The translations under genes were made by a program, and so were the position numbers. Below, piece by piece: positions 1-9,574 of a stretch of 47,726 bases of DNA (the first letter of the stretch is position 1; every line of letters starts with the position of its first letter). This stretch comes from Dechloromonas sp. GTDB taxonomy: Bacteria; Pseudomonadota; Gammaproteobacteria; Burkholderiales; Rhodocyclaceae. The notes below the pieces were generated by a model. That model was not told where the DNA came from. It made no database searches and worked only from the letters and a program-made list of their open reading frames with translations. The stretch is from contig JAQTXC010000019.1 of assembly GCA_028689015.1 (NCBI GenBank), positions 1-47,726 of the forward strand, given 5' to 3'.

Positions 1-477
1 TCCTGGCAAGCCCTGCTGAATATGATCAATCAGGCCTTTCGCCGCATCCTCAACCATATCCAGCACCAGATCGAAGCCATGCCCCAGACCGTAATAAGGA
101 TCGGGGACTTCGTCATCATCGAATTGCTGGGAAAACGCCATAAATAGCTGAATTTTAGCCAGTTGATCTGGGCGAGCCAGGCGTTGCAAATTGTCGAGAT
201 TACTGCGATCCATAGCCAGGACCAGGTCAAAGTAATCAAGATCCTGCCGCGCTACCTTGCGTGCCCGCAACTGGGAGAGGTTGTAGCCTCGACTGGCCGC
301 GGACCGCTGCGTCCGCGTATCCGGTGCTTCGCCTACGTGATAACCATGCGTCCCCGCAGAATCAACTTCAACAAAATCACCTAATCCATTGCTATAAATG
401 AATTTTCTAAGCACTGCCTCGGCTGTTGGTGAGCGGCAGATATTGCCCATGCAAACCAGCAATATGCGATAAACCAT
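1..477 (-). CDS. Low-molecular-weight protein-tyrosine phosphatase, C-terminus cut by window edge
   Basis: This is a cytoplasmic LMW protein-tyrosine phosphatase. The frame reads 159 codons from an ATG at 477 to the window edge without a stop; the family is usually about 155-165 residues, so only a few residues are missing. The P-loop signature C-x5-R-S is near the N-terminus (C9 MGNIC R15 S16), and the general-acid motif D-P-Y-Y lies about 30 residues before the edge. The gene starts 3 bases after the uvrB stop, so the two are probably cotranscribed. Family members dephosphorylate tyrosine kinases of exopolysaccharide export (Wzb/Wzc) or other proteins; nothing next to it here fixes the substrate. 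The family call is firm, the physiological role is open. Confidence 0.9.
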   Translation of the reverse strand, partial: MVYRILLVCMGNICRSPTAEAVLRKFIYSNGLGDFVEVDSAGTHGYHVGEAPDTRTQRSAASRGYNLSQLRARKVARQDLDYFDLVLAMDRSNLDNLQRLARPDQLAKIQLFMAFSQQFDDDEVPDPYYGLGHGFDLVLDMVEDAAKGLIDHIQQGLPG

Positions 478-480
478 CGT

Positions 481-2544
481 TCAAGGACCTCCATCCAGGT
501 CATGTCGGGCAGCGCCAAAAACCCGCTCCTTGAGCCGGAACAGTTCATCGCGTGCCGCCGCTGCTTTTTCAAATTCCAGGTTTCTGGCGCACTCGAGCAT
601 TTCCTTTTCGAGTCGCCTGATTTCCCTGGCCACCGTTTTCTCGTCCATGGCGGCGTAGACCGCGAGTTGCTGTGCTGCCTTCAGCTCAGTCTGTGCCGAC
701 TCGGCGTCATAGACCCCGTCGATGATGTCCTTGATCTTTTTTGACACCCCGCGAGGCGTAATGCCATGCGCTGCATTAAAGGCCACTTGCTTCTCGCGCC
801 GCCGCTCTGTCTCGGCAATGGCCTTCTGCATGGAGTTCGTCATCCTATCAGCGTACAGGATGGCCGTGCCATGAATATGACGCGCAGCCCGCCCCATCGT
901 CTGGATCAGCGACCGCTCAGAGCGCAGGAAACCCTCTTTGTCGGCATCAAGAATGGCGACCAGCGAGACTTCCGGGATATCCAGTCCTTCACGCAACAAA
1001 TTGATGCCGACCAACACGTCGAATTCACCTAGTCGCAAGTCGCGGATGATTTCCACTCGCTCGACGGTATCGATGTCCGAATGCAAATAGCGTACCTTAA
1101 TGCCGTTGTCGGCCAGGAAGTCGGTCAGGTCTTCGGCCATGCGCTTGGTCAGCGTGGTGACCAGCACGCGTTCGCCAGCCGTCACCCGATCGCCGATTTC
1201 ACCCAACAAGTCATCGACCTGCGTGATGGCCGGTCGCACTTTGACTTCCGGGTCAATCAAACCGGTTGGCCGCGCCACTTGCTCGACGACCTGACCGGCA
1301 TGCTGCTGCTCGTAATCCGCCGGCGTCGCCGAGACAAAAACAGTCTGCCGCATGTGTGCTTCGAATTCATTGAACTGCAAGGGTCGATTGTCGAGCGCTG
1401 ATGGTAGGCGAAAACCGTAATCGACCAGATTTTCCTTGCGCGAACGGTCACCTTTGTACATGCCGCCCACTTGGCCAATGCAAACGTGCGACTCGTCAAT
1501 GAACATCAAGGCATCACGTGGCAGATAATCAATCAAGGTCGGTGGCGACTCGCCAGGCTGCCGGCCGGAAAAGTGTCGAGAATAGTTTTCGATCCCTTTG
1601 CAGAAACCAATCTGATCGAGCATTTCAATATCAAAACGCGTCCGTTGCTCAATACGCTGCGCTTCGACTAGCTTGTCATGCTGGGTAAAAAACTCGATCC
1701 GCTCGCGCAACTCCTTTTTGATGGCGGCAATAGCACGCACCACAGTCGCTCGGGGAGTCACGTAATGCGACGCTGGAAAAACCGTGAAACGTAGGGCCTT
1801 GTGCAGCAATTGCCCGGTCAACGGGTCAAAAAACTGCAAATTCTCGATTTCGTCATCAAACAGGGAGACGCGAATCGCATGCTCAGCATGCTCGGCTGGA
1901 AAAATATCGATTACATCGCCGCGAACACGAAAAATACCGCGATGAAAATCCATCTCGTTGCGCTCATACTGCATCTCGGTCAGACGCTTGACGATATCAC
2001 GCTGATCGAGCTTGTCGCCAACACGCATGGTCAGGATCATATTGTGGTACTCGTCGCGATCACCAATGCCGTAAATGCATGACACGGTTGCAACAATCAC
2101 CACGTCGCGCCGCTCGATCAGGCTCTTGGTCGCACTGAGGCGCATCTGCTCGATGTGGTCGTTGATCGAACTGTCCTTCTCGATGAATAGATCACGCGAC
2201 GGGACATAGGCTTCCGGCTGGTAGTAGTCGTAATAAGAGACAAAATACTCGACGGCGTTTTCCGGGAAGAACTCCTTGAACTCGGAATACAACTGCGCTG
2301 CCAGCGTCTTGTTAGGTGCCAGAACCAAGGCCGGCCGGCCCGTACGGGCAATGACATTGGCCATGGTGTAGGTTTTCCCCGAGCCGGTCACCCCCAGCAG
2401 CGTCTGGAAAGACAAGCCATCTTCGACCCCTTCAGTCAGCAAACGAATCGCCTCAGGCTGATCGCCCGCCGGGGGGAACGGTTGATGCAAATGATACGGA
2501 CTACCGGGAAAGCAAACGACCTGCGTCTGTTCTGATTCACTCAT
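481..2544 (-). CDS. uvrB: Excinuclease ABC subunit B (UvrB)
   Basis: UvrB is the damage-verifying helicase-like subunit of nucleotide excision repair; it is loaded by UvrA and recruits UvrC. Visible features are the Walker A motif GVTGSGKT, the beta-hairpin region rich in tyrosines ([12 protein letters not shown]), helicase motifs such as DESH and QTMGRAARH, and a C-terminal UVR motif ending in RDELFRLKE that contacts UvrC. The open frame extends to 2592 (703 residues), but the ATG at 2544 gives 687, closer to the E. coli length of 673, and starts with a typical short leader; neither start has a strong Shine-Dalgarno. It is divergent from the aminotransferase gene. I saw no LexA-type CTG-N10-CAG box upstream, so SOS control is not supported by the sequence. 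Confidence 0.97.
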   Translation of the reverse strand: MSESEQTQVVCFPGSPYHLHQPFPPAGDQPEAIRLLTEGVEDGLSFQTLLGVTGSGKTYTMANVIARTGRPALVLAPNKTLAAQLYSEFKEFFPENAVEYFVSYYDYYQPEAYVPSRDLFIEKDSSINDHIEQMRLSATKSLIERRDVVIVATVSCIYGIGDRDEYHNMILTMRVGDKLDQRDIVKRLTEMQYERNEMDFHRGIFRVRGDVIDIFPAEHAEHAIRVSLFDDEIENLQFFDPLTGQLLHKALRFTVFPASHYVTPRATVVRAIAAIKKELRERIEFFTQHDKLVEAQRIEQRTRFDIEMLDQIGFCKGIENYSRHFSGRQPGESPPTLIDYLPRDALMFIDESHVCIGQVGGMYKGDRSRKENLVDYGFRLPSALDNRPLQFNEFEAHMRQTVFVSATPADYEQQHAGQVVEQVARPTGLIDPEVKVRPAITQVDDLLGEIGDRVTAGERVLVTTLTKRMAEDLTDFLADNGIKVRYLHSDIDTVERVEIIRDLRLGEFDVLVGINLLREGLDIPEVSLVAILDADKEGFLRSERSLIQTMGRAARHIHGTAILYADRMTNSMQKAIAETERRREKQVAFNAAHGITPRGVSKKIKDIIDGVYDAESAQTELKAAQQLAVYAAMDEKTVAREIRRLEKEMLECARNLEFEKAAAARDELFRLKERVFGAARHDLDGGP

Positions 2545-2628
2545 GATAGAATTTTTCGGTTTTATCCGCGCAAACTCTGCATTGCGCGTCATTGTTGGAT
2601 TTCAACCCTATTATTCCACGGAGTCCCT

Positions 2629-3837
2629 ATGTCCTCTTCGATCTTTGCTGCGGTGGAAATGGCCCCGCGCGACCCGATCCTTGGTCTGAATGAATCATTC
2701 AACGCCGATGCGCGTGATACCAAGGTCAATCTTGGCGTCGGTGTTTATTTCGACGACAACGGCAAGATCCCGCTGCTAGCAGCAGTTAAGGCCGCCGAAG
2801 AGGCCCGCCTGAAGGCAGCACCGCCGCGCGGTTACCAGCCGATTGAAGGAGCGCCGGCCTATAACACTGCGGTCCAGAACCTGCTGTTCGGCAAGGACTC
2901 TGACCTACTGGCTGCCGGCCGCGTCATCACAGCCCAGGCCATCGGCGGCACCGGCGCCCTGAAGATCGGCGCTGATTACCTGAAGCGCTTGAATCCGGAT
3001 GCCAAGGTCTACATTTCCAATCCCTCCTGGGAAAACCATCGTGCCCTGTTCGAAGCCGCTGGTTTCGTTGTCGAGGACTATGTCTATTACGATGCGGCCA
3101 CCCGTGGCGTTAATTTCGAAGGCATGAAAGCCGACCTGAACAAAATGGTCCCAGGCTCGGTGGTTTTGCTGCACGCCTGCTGCCACAATCCGACCGGCGC
3201 CGACATGAGCGATGCGCAATGGGCTGACGTCGTTGCCATCTGCCAGGAACGTGGCCTGGTGCCCTTCCTTGACATGGCCTACCAGGGCTTTGCCGACGGC
3301 ATTGATGCCGATGCCGTGGCAATCCGCGCCTTCTCGGCTTCCGGCCTGCAGTTCTTTGCTTCCAGCTCGTTCTCGAAGAACTTCTCGCTGTACGGTGAGC
3401 GCGTGGGCGCCCTGTCCGTTGTCACCGCCTCCAAGGAAGAGTCGGCACGCGTCATGTCGCAAGTCAAACGCGTCATCCGTACCAATTACTCCAACCCGCC
3501 GATCCACGGTGGCGCACTCGTTTCCGGCGTGCTCGCATCAGTCGAATTGCGCGCCCAGTGGGAAAACGAACTGGCCGGTATGCGCGACCGCATCCGTGCC
3601 ATGCGCAGCGGCCTGGTTGAGGCCATCCAGGCCACCGGCTGCGCCCAGGATTTCTCATTCGTTGCCCAGCAACGCGGCATGTTCTCCTACACCGGCCTGA
3701 CCGCAGCACAAGTTGAGCGCATGAAGGAAGAATTCGGCATTTACGCCGTGTCGACCGGGCGCATCTGTCTGGCCGCACTGAATACCAAAAACCTGGCTTA
3801 CGTTGCCCAGGCGATTGCCACGGTAACCAAGGGTTAA
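2629..3837 (+). CDS. Aromatic/aspartate aminotransferase (AspC/TyrB family)
   Basis: A class I PLP-dependent aminotransferase of the aspartate/tyrosine subgroup, cytoplasmic, moving amino groups between aspartate or aromatic amino acids and 2-oxoglutarate. The 402-residue length matches the family (about 397). The Schiff-base lysine is K250 in SSSFSKNFSLYGERVG. Other family signatures are the N-terminal PRDPILGL segment, CCHNPTG and a C-terminal arginine in TGRICLA. The ATG is preceded by GGAG at a good distance. Sequence alone does not separate AspC from TyrB, so no symbol is given. It is transcribed away from uvrB and followed by the tRNA-Asn promoter. Confidence 0.95.
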   Translation: MSSSIFAAVEMAPRDPILGLNESFNADARDTKVNLGVGVYFDDNGKIPLLAAVKAAEEARLKAAPPRGYQPIEGAPAYNTAVQNLLFGKDSDLLAAGRVITAQAIGGTGALKIGADYLKRLNPDAKVYISNPSWENHRALFEAAGFVVEDYVYYDAATRGVNFEGMKADLNKMVPGSVVLLHACCHNPTGADMSDAQWADVVAICQERGLVPFLDMAYQGFADGIDADAVAIRAFSASGLQFFASSSFSKNFSLYGERVGALSVVTASKEESARVMSQVKRVIRTNYSNPPIHGGALVSGVLASVELRAQWENELAGMRDRIRAMRSGLVEAIQATGCAQDFSFVAQQRGMFSYTGLTAAQVERMKEEFGIYAVSTGRICLAALNTKNLAYVAQAIATVTKG

Positions 3838-3887
3838 GTCGGAAAAGCGCGCAAAGAACGGGATATATCAGTTTTGTCTCTTTTTTA

Positions 3888-3916
3888 TTGACATGAATCG
3901 ATAGATTTTCTATAAT
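3888..3916 (+). promoter_or_regulatory. Consensus sigma-70 promoter of tRNA-Asn
   Basis: A perfect TTGACA (3888-3893) is separated by 17 bases from a perfect TATAAT (3911-3916). It is followed by GCGCGC, a GC-rich discriminator, and the mature tRNA begins 14 bases after the -10. A GC-rich discriminator is typical of stable-RNA promoters under stringent (ppGpp/DksA) control; that regulation is inferred. Confidence 0.93.
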
Positions 3917-3929
3917 GCGCGCTTGCAAT

Positions 3930-4005
3930 TCCTCGATAGCTCAGTCGGTAGAGCGCCGGACTGTTAATCCGTAGGTCCCTGGTTCGAGCCCAGGTCGGGG
4001 AGCCA
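3930..4005 (+). tRNA. tRNA-Asn (anticodon GTT)
   Basis: A 76-base cloverleaf with a 7-base-pair acceptor stem (TCCTCGA with TCGGGGA, one G-U pair), D-loop AGCTCAGTCGGTAGAGC, anticodon stem-loop with GTT at 3963-3965, T-loop GGTTCGAGCC, discriminator G and an encoded CCA end. It closely resembles E. coli tRNA-Asn. It is a single-gene unit with its own promoter and terminator. Confidence 0.98.
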
Positions 4006-4016
4006 AAAACATAGGC

Positions 4017-4047
4017 AAAAAGCCCAGTTCACAAGACTGGGCTTTTT
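4017..4047 (+). terminator. Intrinsic terminator of tRNA-Asn
   Basis: A 12-base-pair perfect inverted repeat (AAAAAGCCCAGT / ACTGGGCTTTTT) with a 7-base loop. The 3' arm ends in five T. It sits 11 bases after the tRNA CCA end and just before the next gene. Confidence 0.92.
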
Positions 4048-4073
4048 GCTTTAACCCAAGAAAGGTTCATAGG

Positions 4074-4325
4074 ATGCACGACACTTCTATCCTGACGTAC
4101 CTGAAAAAGAACGGCCAGCGCCTGGATTCTGAAATCGCTGCCGCGACTGGTATTGCTCTCCCCGTAGTGCGCGAAACCCTGACCAGCCTGTCTGCCCAGG
4201 GTGAAATCTCCACCTGCAGCGTGACTCGCTTCAATCAAGGACAGGCTGTCGAAGGCATTCTTTGTCGCCTGCGCGGTTTTATTCCGCCGGCCACGCCTGG
4301 TAGAAAGCCGGCTGCCGCCCACTAA
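4074..4325 (+). CDS. Small winged-helix-like DNA-binding protein, function unknown
   Basis: An 83-residue cytoplasmic protein. Residues about 5-55 read like a helix-turn-helix or winged-helix fold: a short helix (ILTYLKKNG), a second helix (LDSEIAAATG) and a recognition-type helix (LPVVRETLTSLSAQG), then a beta-wing-like stretch and a basic, proline-rich tail. The pattern resembles MarR/ArsR/FeoC-type small regulators that test one promoter or form part of a complex, but no family can be assigned with confidence. Its ATG follows an AGGA-like site and lies 26 bases after the tRNA terminator, so its promoter would have to be very close or come from read-through. moaA begins 58 bases downstream on the same strand, making a role with moaA possible but unproven. 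Confidence 0.7.
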   Translation: MHDTSILTYLKKNGQRLDSEIAAATGIALPVVRETLTSLSAQGEISTCSVTRFNQGQAVEGILCRLRGFIPPATPGRKPAAAH

Positions 4326-4383
4326 TTCAGAACTTCGGGAAAACGCGCAGCGTACGAAGCTGTTCCTGTGATAATTTCCGTCC

Positions 4384-5409
4384 ATGCGCACCGATTCTGA
4401 ATCCCCAAACCAGCCGCCACCCGCGGCTGGCATGCTCACCGACAAATTTGGCCGTCGGGTTAATTACGTTCGCCTGTCGATTACTGACCGCTGCGATTTT
4501 CGCTGCACCTATTGCATGGCCGAAGAGATGACTTTTCTGCCACGCCAGGAAGTGATGTCACTGGAAGAATGCCTGCGCATTGCCAGTGTCTTTGTCAGCA
4601 TGGGGGTCAACAAGCTCCGCCTGACCGGTGGAGAGCCCTTGGTCCGCAAAAATGTGCTGTGGCTGATCGAGCGACTGGGAGAACTTCCTGGACTGGACAA
4701 TCTGGTCCTGACCACTAATGGTTCGCAACTCGACCGTTTTGCGCCAGCCCTCAAGGCCGCGGGTGTCAAACGGCTCAATGTCAGCCTCGACACCCTCAAA
4801 CCGGCGCGTTTCCGGGAGATCACCCGCATCGGTGACCTCGACAAGGTATTACGTGGCATCACCGCGGCCAGCCATGCCGGTTTTCGCCGGACCAAACTGA
4901 ATACTGTCATGATGCGCGGCATCAATGATGATGAATTTGTCGACCTGGTTCGTTACGCGGTCAACCACGCACTGGATATCTCCTTCATCGAGGAAATGCC
5001 GCTTGGCGACATTCAGGGGCGGAGCAGCACCTACATTTCATCGGAAGAAACACGCGCTCGCCTGAGCAGCCATTTCGACCTGCTGCCCAGCACCGAAAAC
5101 AGCGGTGGCCCGGCCCGCTATTGGCGAATTCCGCAAAGCGAAAGCCGTATCGGTTTCATTTCACCGCATAGCCACAATTTTTGCGACACCTGCAACCGAG
5201 TTCGTATCACGGCACGCGGCGAGCTTTATCCCTGCCTCGGCCAGAATGACGCCCTGCAACTACTACCCGCCCTGCGCAGCGGGGCCAGCGATGATCAGCT
5301 ACGGCAAATCATCATGGACAGCATGGGCATCAAACCTTTCGGCCACGATTTCACCCAGCAAATGGATGCGCCCCAAGTCGTCCGCTTCATGTCCATGACC
5401 GGCGGCTAG
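4384..5409 (+). CDS. moaA: GTP 3',8-cyclase MoaA (molybdenum cofactor biosynthesis)
   Basis: MoaA is the radical SAM enzyme that, with MoaC, converts GTP to cyclic pyranopterin monophosphate, the first step of molybdenum cofactor synthesis. The N-terminal radical SAM cluster ligands are C37, C41 and C44 (CDFRCTYC), followed by the SAM-binding TGGEPL. The C-terminal second [4Fe-4S] cluster is bound by C267, C270 and C284, and the protein ends in the conserved Gly-Gly tail needed for activity. The length of 341 is typical. No other moa or moe gene is in the window, and I saw no Moco riboswitch in the short upstream gap. The next gene follows after 10 bases. Confidence 0.96.
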   Translation: MRTDSESPNQPPPAAGMLTDKFGRRVNYVRLSITDRCDFRCTYCMAEEMTFLPRQEVMSLEECLRIASVFVSMGVNKLRLTGGEPLVRKNVLWLIERLGELPGLDNLVLTTNGSQLDRFAPALKAAGVKRLNVSLDTLKPARFREITRIGDLDKVLRGITAASHAGFRRTKLNTVMMRGINDDEFVDLVRYAVNHALDISFIEEMPLGDIQGRSSTYISSEETRARLSSHFDLLPSTENSGGPARYWRIPQSESRIGFISPHSHNFCDTCNRVRITARGELYPCLGQNDALQLLPALRSGASDDQLRQIIMDSMGIKPFGHDFTQQMDAPQVVRFMSMTGG

Positions 5410-5419
5410 ACACAACGCA

Positions 5420-7309
5420 ATGCCAGCCCCCCGGCCAGCTCTCAGTCTCCCCCTTGCCTCGCACCACAGCGCGATGTTGTATTCAAGAATCGGCCTGCCT
5501 ACGCTGGGTCTCTGTCTTTTAACCAGCGGCTGGCTACTTTTTCCTAGCGCAAGCGGACTGTTACTTCTGGGTTGTGGCGGCCTTGGTCTGACCATCTGCG
5601 CCCATCGTGAATGGCATGCCTTTCAAGCTTTGCGCCGGGCCTACAACATGGCCATGCAAGCAGCGCATGACGGCTTCTGGGAATGGAACCCCATCAGCAA
5701 GCAACTCAAGGTCGGCCCCCGCCTGCTGCAAATTCTGGGTTATGCCGAGGATTTTTTGCCCGACACCCATGCCTGGCTGCGTATTGTCCATCCTGACGAC
5801 GTGGCAACCTACAACCAGGCCGTCAGCCAGCACCTCAAGGGACAGAGCGAGTATTTTTACTGCGAATACCGGGTCTTGGCCAGCGACGGCTGCTATCGCT
5901 GGATTGCCTCGCGCGGCCTGGCTGTGCGCGATCGCAAGGGCCGGGCCTTCCAGATGGTCGGTTCAGTCACCGATATCACTGACCGCCGCCACCACCAGGA
6001 GGAACTGGAGTTTCTGGCCCAGCATGATCTGCTGACCGGCCTGCCCAACCGCCTGCTCTTTGCCGAACAACTGGGTGCTGCCCTGCGTGCAGCCAGCCAC
6101 AGCGGTCAATCGCTAGCCGTGCTCTTCATTGATCTGGATCGTTTCAAAAACATCAACGACACCTTGGGCCACCGAGCCGGCGACAGCCTGTTACAAATCC
6201 TGGCCAAGCAACTGAAGGCCGGGCTTCCCGCACACTGCCGACTATATCGTCAGGGCGGCGACGAGTTCATCATCTTGGCTGAAGAACTGGCCAGCAGCAG
6301 TCATGCCAGCGAACTCGCCCAGAAAATCAGGCAACTGATCAGCGCTCCATTGGCCGGCGGGACGAACGACTTTTTTACCAGCGCCAGCATCGGCATCAGT
6401 CTCTATCCGGACGATGCCAGCGATGGCGACACCTTGCTACGACAGGCGGATACCGCCATGTACGAAGCTAAGGCAGCAGGGGGCAATGCCGTGCGTCTGC
6501 ACACCTCCTTGATGGATCAACGAGTCAATCGTCGTGTCCTGCTCGAAAGTCGTTTACGACAAGCCATCGACAAGCAACAACTGAGTTTGCATTTTCAGCC
6601 GCAAATGAACTGCCAGAGCGGCCATCTCGTCGGTGCCGAAGCCCTGCTACGCTGGCACGATGGCGAGCGCATTATTCCGCCAGACGAATTCATCCCGGTG
6701 GCCGAAGAAACCGGTCTGATCATTCCGATCGGCGAATGGGTGATACGCCAGGCCATTGCCCAGATCGCCAGCTGGCGGGCTCATTACGGAGATATTCCAA
6801 CGATCGCGGTCAACCTGTCGCCACGTCAATTTTGGCGGCCGGGTTTAGCCGACTTCATCATCACTCGCCTGCACGAGGCCGCCCTGCCCGCCTCGGCACT
6901 GGAAATCGAAATTACCGAATCAGTCATCCTTGATGCCGAGGAAGGCCGGGTCGAGGAACTGATCAAGATACAGGCGGCCGGTATCGCCATTGCGCTGGAT
7001 GACTTTGGAACCGGTTATTCGTCGCTGGCTTACTTGCAGCGCCTACCGATCAGCACCTTGAAAATTGACCGCAGCTTCATTCGAAATTTGCCTGAGGATG
7101 GTGCGAATGGGAGCGCCGTCCTGGTCAATGCCATTATTGCCATGGCCCACAGCCTAGGACTGCAGGTCGTTGCCGAAGGGGTGGAAACACCGACCCAGCT
7201 AGCCGTGCTAGAACAACTGGGCTGCGAAGTAATTCAGGGTTATTTTTACGGTCGACCGATGCCAGCCGACGATTTTGCCCTGAACTTCCTGGTTGACCGC
7301 ACGCCTTAG
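5420..7309 (+). CDS. PAS-GGDEF-EAL protein, predicted bifunctional c-di-GMP enzyme
   Basis: A 629-residue inner-membrane protein. Two hydrophobic segments lie at about 24-60, then a PAS domain at about 75-190 (ends in GSVTDITDRR), a GGDEF domain with intact GGDEF at 279-283 and an EAL domain with intact E407-A-L and DDFGTGYSSL. Both the diguanylate cyclase and the phosphodiesterase active sites look complete. The RxxD inhibitory site usually found nine residues before GGDEF is absent (P and C at those places), so product inhibition of the cyclase is unlikely. The start is uncertain: no clear Shine-Dalgarno, and the ATG at 5474 is an alternative. It may be cotranscribed with moaA by proximity. 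Net activity cannot be read from sequence. Confidence 0.93.
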   Translation: MPAPRPALSLPLASHHSAMLYSRIGLPTLGLCLLTSGWLLFPSASGLLLLGCGGLGLTICAHREWHAFQALRRAYNMAMQAAHDGFWEWNPISKQLKVGPRLLQILGYAEDFLPDTHAWLRIVHPDDVATYNQAVSQHLKGQSEYFYCEYRVLASDGCYRWIASRGLAVRDRKGRAFQMVGSVTDITDRRHHQEELEFLAQHDLLTGLPNRLLFAEQLGAALRAASHSGQSLAVLFIDLDRFKNINDTLGHRAGDSLLQILAKQLKAGLPAHCRLYRQGGDEFIILAEELASSSHASELAQKIRQLISAPLAGGTNDFFTSASIGISLYPDDASDGDTLLRQADTAMYEAKAAGGNAVRLHTSLMDQRVNRRVLLESRLRQAIDKQQLSLHFQPQMNCQSGHLVGAEALLRWHDGERIIPPDEFIPVAEETGLIIPIGEWVIRQAIAQIASWRAHYGDIPTIAVNLSPRQFWRPGLADFIITRLHEAALPASALEIEITESVILDAEEGRVEELIKIQAAGIAIALDDFGTGYSSLAYLQRLPISTLKIDRSFIRNLPEDGANGSAVLVNAIIAMAHSLGLQVVAEGVETPTQLAVLEQLGCEVIQGYFYGRPMPADDFALNFLVDRTP

Positions 7310-7461
7310 GGATAAACCTTGCAAAATCCGGCACCCACCACCGGATCGGAAATCCAGCCAAGAAAGCTGAAAAACAAAGATAAGGCCAAGAAAAAGGCGA
7401 CCCGCCGGGCCGCCTTTGGATGCTGCACCACCCAATCGAAACAGGGTTGGCAGAAACGCAT
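7306..7461 (-). CDS. Possible 51-residue CxxC membrane peptide downstream of typA (doubtful)
   Basis: An open frame from ATG 7461 to TAA 7306 encodes 51 residues: a CQPC motif at 4-7, a basic stretch (HPKAARR) and one strongly hydrophobic segment (about residues 22-36). It starts 6 bases after the typA stop. Against it: no Shine-Dalgarno, its end overlaps the stop of the convergent GGDEF-EAL gene, and a good intrinsic terminator sits inside it. For it: the composition looks like a real small membrane protein. Listed as a weak candidate only. Confidence 0.3.
   Translation of the reverse strand: MRFCQPCFDWVVQHPKAARRVAFFLALSLFFSFLGWISDPVVGAGFCKVYP
7388..7417 (-). terminator. Intrinsic terminator for typA
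   Basis: Read on the minus strand, an 11-base-pair GC-rich stem (AAAGGCGGCCC / GGGTCGCCTTT, one G-U pair, 3-base loop) runs into TTTTTCTT. It lies about 50 bases after the typA stop. On the plus strand the wobble becomes an A-C mismatch and no long T run follows, so it is mainly directional. Confidence 0.75.
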
Positions 7462-7467
7462 ATTGTT

Positions 7468-9309
7468 TTACAGACCGCGCACCGAACGCTTACGCTCGAT
7501 TTCGGTCAAGAAACGTTTGCGCAGACGGATCGACTTCGGTGTCAGTTCGACCAGCTCGTCTTCATCGATGAACTCGACAGCGGCTTCCAGGCTGAGCTGG
7601 ACCGCCGGCACCAGGCGCACCGCTTCGTCAGTACCGGAAGCACGAACGTTGGTCAGCTGCTTGCCCTTGATCGGGTTAACAACGAGGTCGTTTTCACGGC
7701 TGTGAATACCGATGATCATGCCTTCGTACAGCTTGTCACCCGGCACGACGAACATGCGGCCACGATCCTGCAATTTCCACAGCGCGTAAGCGACCGCTTC
7801 GCCATTATCCTGGGAGATCAACACGCCATTGCGACGCTCGGCCACATTGCCATCCTTGACTGGCGCGTATTCGTCGAAAACGTGGCTCATCAGGCCGTTA
7901 CCACGGGTCAAGTTCATGAACTCGCCCTGGAAGCCGATCAGGCCGCGTGCCGGGATACGGTATTCGATACGGACGCGACCGCGACCGTCCGGCACCATGT
8001 CCTGCAGGTCGCCCTTGCGCATGCCCAGGCTTTCCATGACGCCACCTTGCGTATCTTCTTCAACGTCGACCGTCAGCATTTCGTACGGTTCACACTCAAC
8101 GCCGTTGATCGTCTTCTTGACGACGCGCGGCCGACCGACAGCCAGTTCGAAACCTTCACGACGCATGTTTTCGAGCAGGATGCCGAGGTGCAGTTCGCCA
8201 CGGCCGGCCACGTCGAACACGTCACCATTCGGGGTGTCATGGACGCGCAGCGCCATGTTGGTCAGCAGTTCTTTATGCAGGCGATCACGCAGCTGACGGC
8301 TGGTGACGAACTTGCCTTCGGTACCGGCCAGCGGGCTGGTGTTGACCATGAACTGCATGGACAGCGTTGGTTCGTCAATCTTGAGCAGCGGCAGTGATTC
8401 CGGCTGTTCCGGATCAGTCACGGTACAACCCAGTACCAGATCTTCAATGCCGGTGATCTGGACGATATCGCCAGCGTGGCCTTCTTCCAGTTCGACCTTG
8501 TTCAAGCCCTTGTAGCCGAAAACCTGGCCAATCTTGGCCTTGATCGGGGTACGCTCGTGTTCGGCAGCCTCTTCTTCGGTACCAAACATGACCAGCACGT
8601 TTTGGCCGGTCTTGACCTTGCCACGATTGATCTTGCCCACACCGATGCGACCGACGTAAGACGAATAATCGAGGGCGGTAATCTGCAGCTGCAGCGGGGC
8701 GTTGGTATCGGTATCCGGAGCCGGCACATGGCGCAGGATGGTATCGAACAAGGGTTTCATGTTTTCGCGCGGCTGATCGAGCTCCATCGCCGCCCAACCA
8801 TTCAGGCCGGACGCGTAAACAATCGGGAAGTCCAGCTGCTCGTCGGTCGCCCCCAGCTTGTCGAACAGGTCAAACGTCAGATTAACGGCGTTATCAGGAT
8901 CAGCGCCATCGCGGTCGACCTTGTTCACCAGAACGATCGGACGCAGGCCGAGGGCCAGCGCCTTCTTGGTGACAAAACGGGTTTGCGGCATCGGGCCTTC
9001 AGCAGCATCAACCAGCAGCACCACGCCATCGACCATGCCCAGCACGCGCTCGACTTCACCGCCGAAGTCCGCGTGACCCGGGGTATCGACGATGTTGATA
9101 TGGACGCCTTCGTATTCGACTGCCGTATTCTTGGACAGAATCGTGATGCCACGTTCCTTTTCCAGATCGTTGGAGTCCATGACGCACTCGACCAGTTGCT
9201 GGTGCGCGGCAAAGGTGCCGGATTGGCGAAGCAGCTGATCAACCAGGGTCGTTTTGCCGTGGTCAACGTGAGCAATGATGGCGATGTTACGAATCGGACG
9301 AAGGGACAT
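7468..9309 (-). CDS. typA: Ribosome-associated translational GTPase TypA/BipA
   Basis: TypA (BipA) is a cytoplasmic translational GTPase of the EF-G type that binds the 70S ribosome and aids ribosome assembly and stress or cold adaptation. The N-terminus shows the P-loop [10 protein letters not shown], switch [16 protein letters not shown] and the NKVD guanine-specificity motif, followed by beta-barrel, EF-G domain III/V-like and the BipA-specific C-terminal domains. The open frame extends to 9336, but the ATG at 9309 gives 613 residues starting [25 protein letters not shown], which matches E. coli BipA (607). A TAGAAT hexamer on the minus strand (9343-9348) could be its -10, but no good -35 is seen. 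Confidence 0.97.
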   Translation of the reverse strand: MSLRPIRNIAIIAHVDHGKTTLVDQLLRQSGTFAAHQQLVECVMDSNDLEKERGITILSKNTAVEYEGVHINIVDTPGHADFGGEVERVLGMVDGVVLLVDAAEGPMPQTRFVTKKALALGLRPIVLVNKVDRDGADPDNAVNLTFDLFDKLGATDEQLDFPIVYASGLNGWAAMELDQPRENMKPLFDTILRHVPAPDTDTNAPLQLQITALDYSSYVGRIGVGKINRGKVKTGQNVLVMFGTEEEAAEHERTPIKAKIGQVFGYKGLNKVELEEGHAGDIVQITGIEDLVLGCTVTDPEQPESLPLLKIDEPTLSMQFMVNTSPLAGTEGKFVTSRQLRDRLHKELLTNMALRVHDTPNGDVFDVAGRGELHLGILLENMRREGFELAVGRPRVVKKTINGVECEPYEMLTVDVEEDTQGGVMESLGMRKGDLQDMVPDGRGRVRIEYRIPARGLIGFQGEFMNLTRGNGLMSHVFDEYAPVKDGNVAERRNGVLISQDNGEAVAYALWKLQDRGRMFVVPGDKLYEGMIIGIHSRENDLVVNPIKGKQLTNVRASGTDEAVRLVPAVQLSLEAAVEFIDEDELVELTPKSIRLRKRFLTEIERKRSVRGL

Positions 9310-9574
9310 GGGGACGGAATGAGCCAGAAAAATCAAAGGCGCGATTCTACCACCCCGTGCTGCGGCGCAGCATCCGCAACAGGATAAAAAATGAAACAGT
9401 TCGAAAAAACAAGATTACCTGTACGATATATTCGTGTTTATTGGATCAAATCCAGACCGCTACAGTGCATCAACGATAGTCGGCATGATCAACACCATCC
9501 CCACGGGCGAGTTATTGATCAGCGCCCCCCATCGTGTACCGTGTCTGAACTTGCCTAACTCAGCAAAGGAATCC

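Noticed and set aside
2545-2628. Possible LexA box between uvrB and the aminotransferase gene
   Set aside because: No CTG-N10-CAG or related palindrome is present.
7420-9387. Long plus-strand frames (325 and 303 codons) over typA
   Set aside because: They are antisense to a well-conserved gene in a GC-rich region, carry no recognisable motifs and have skewed composition.
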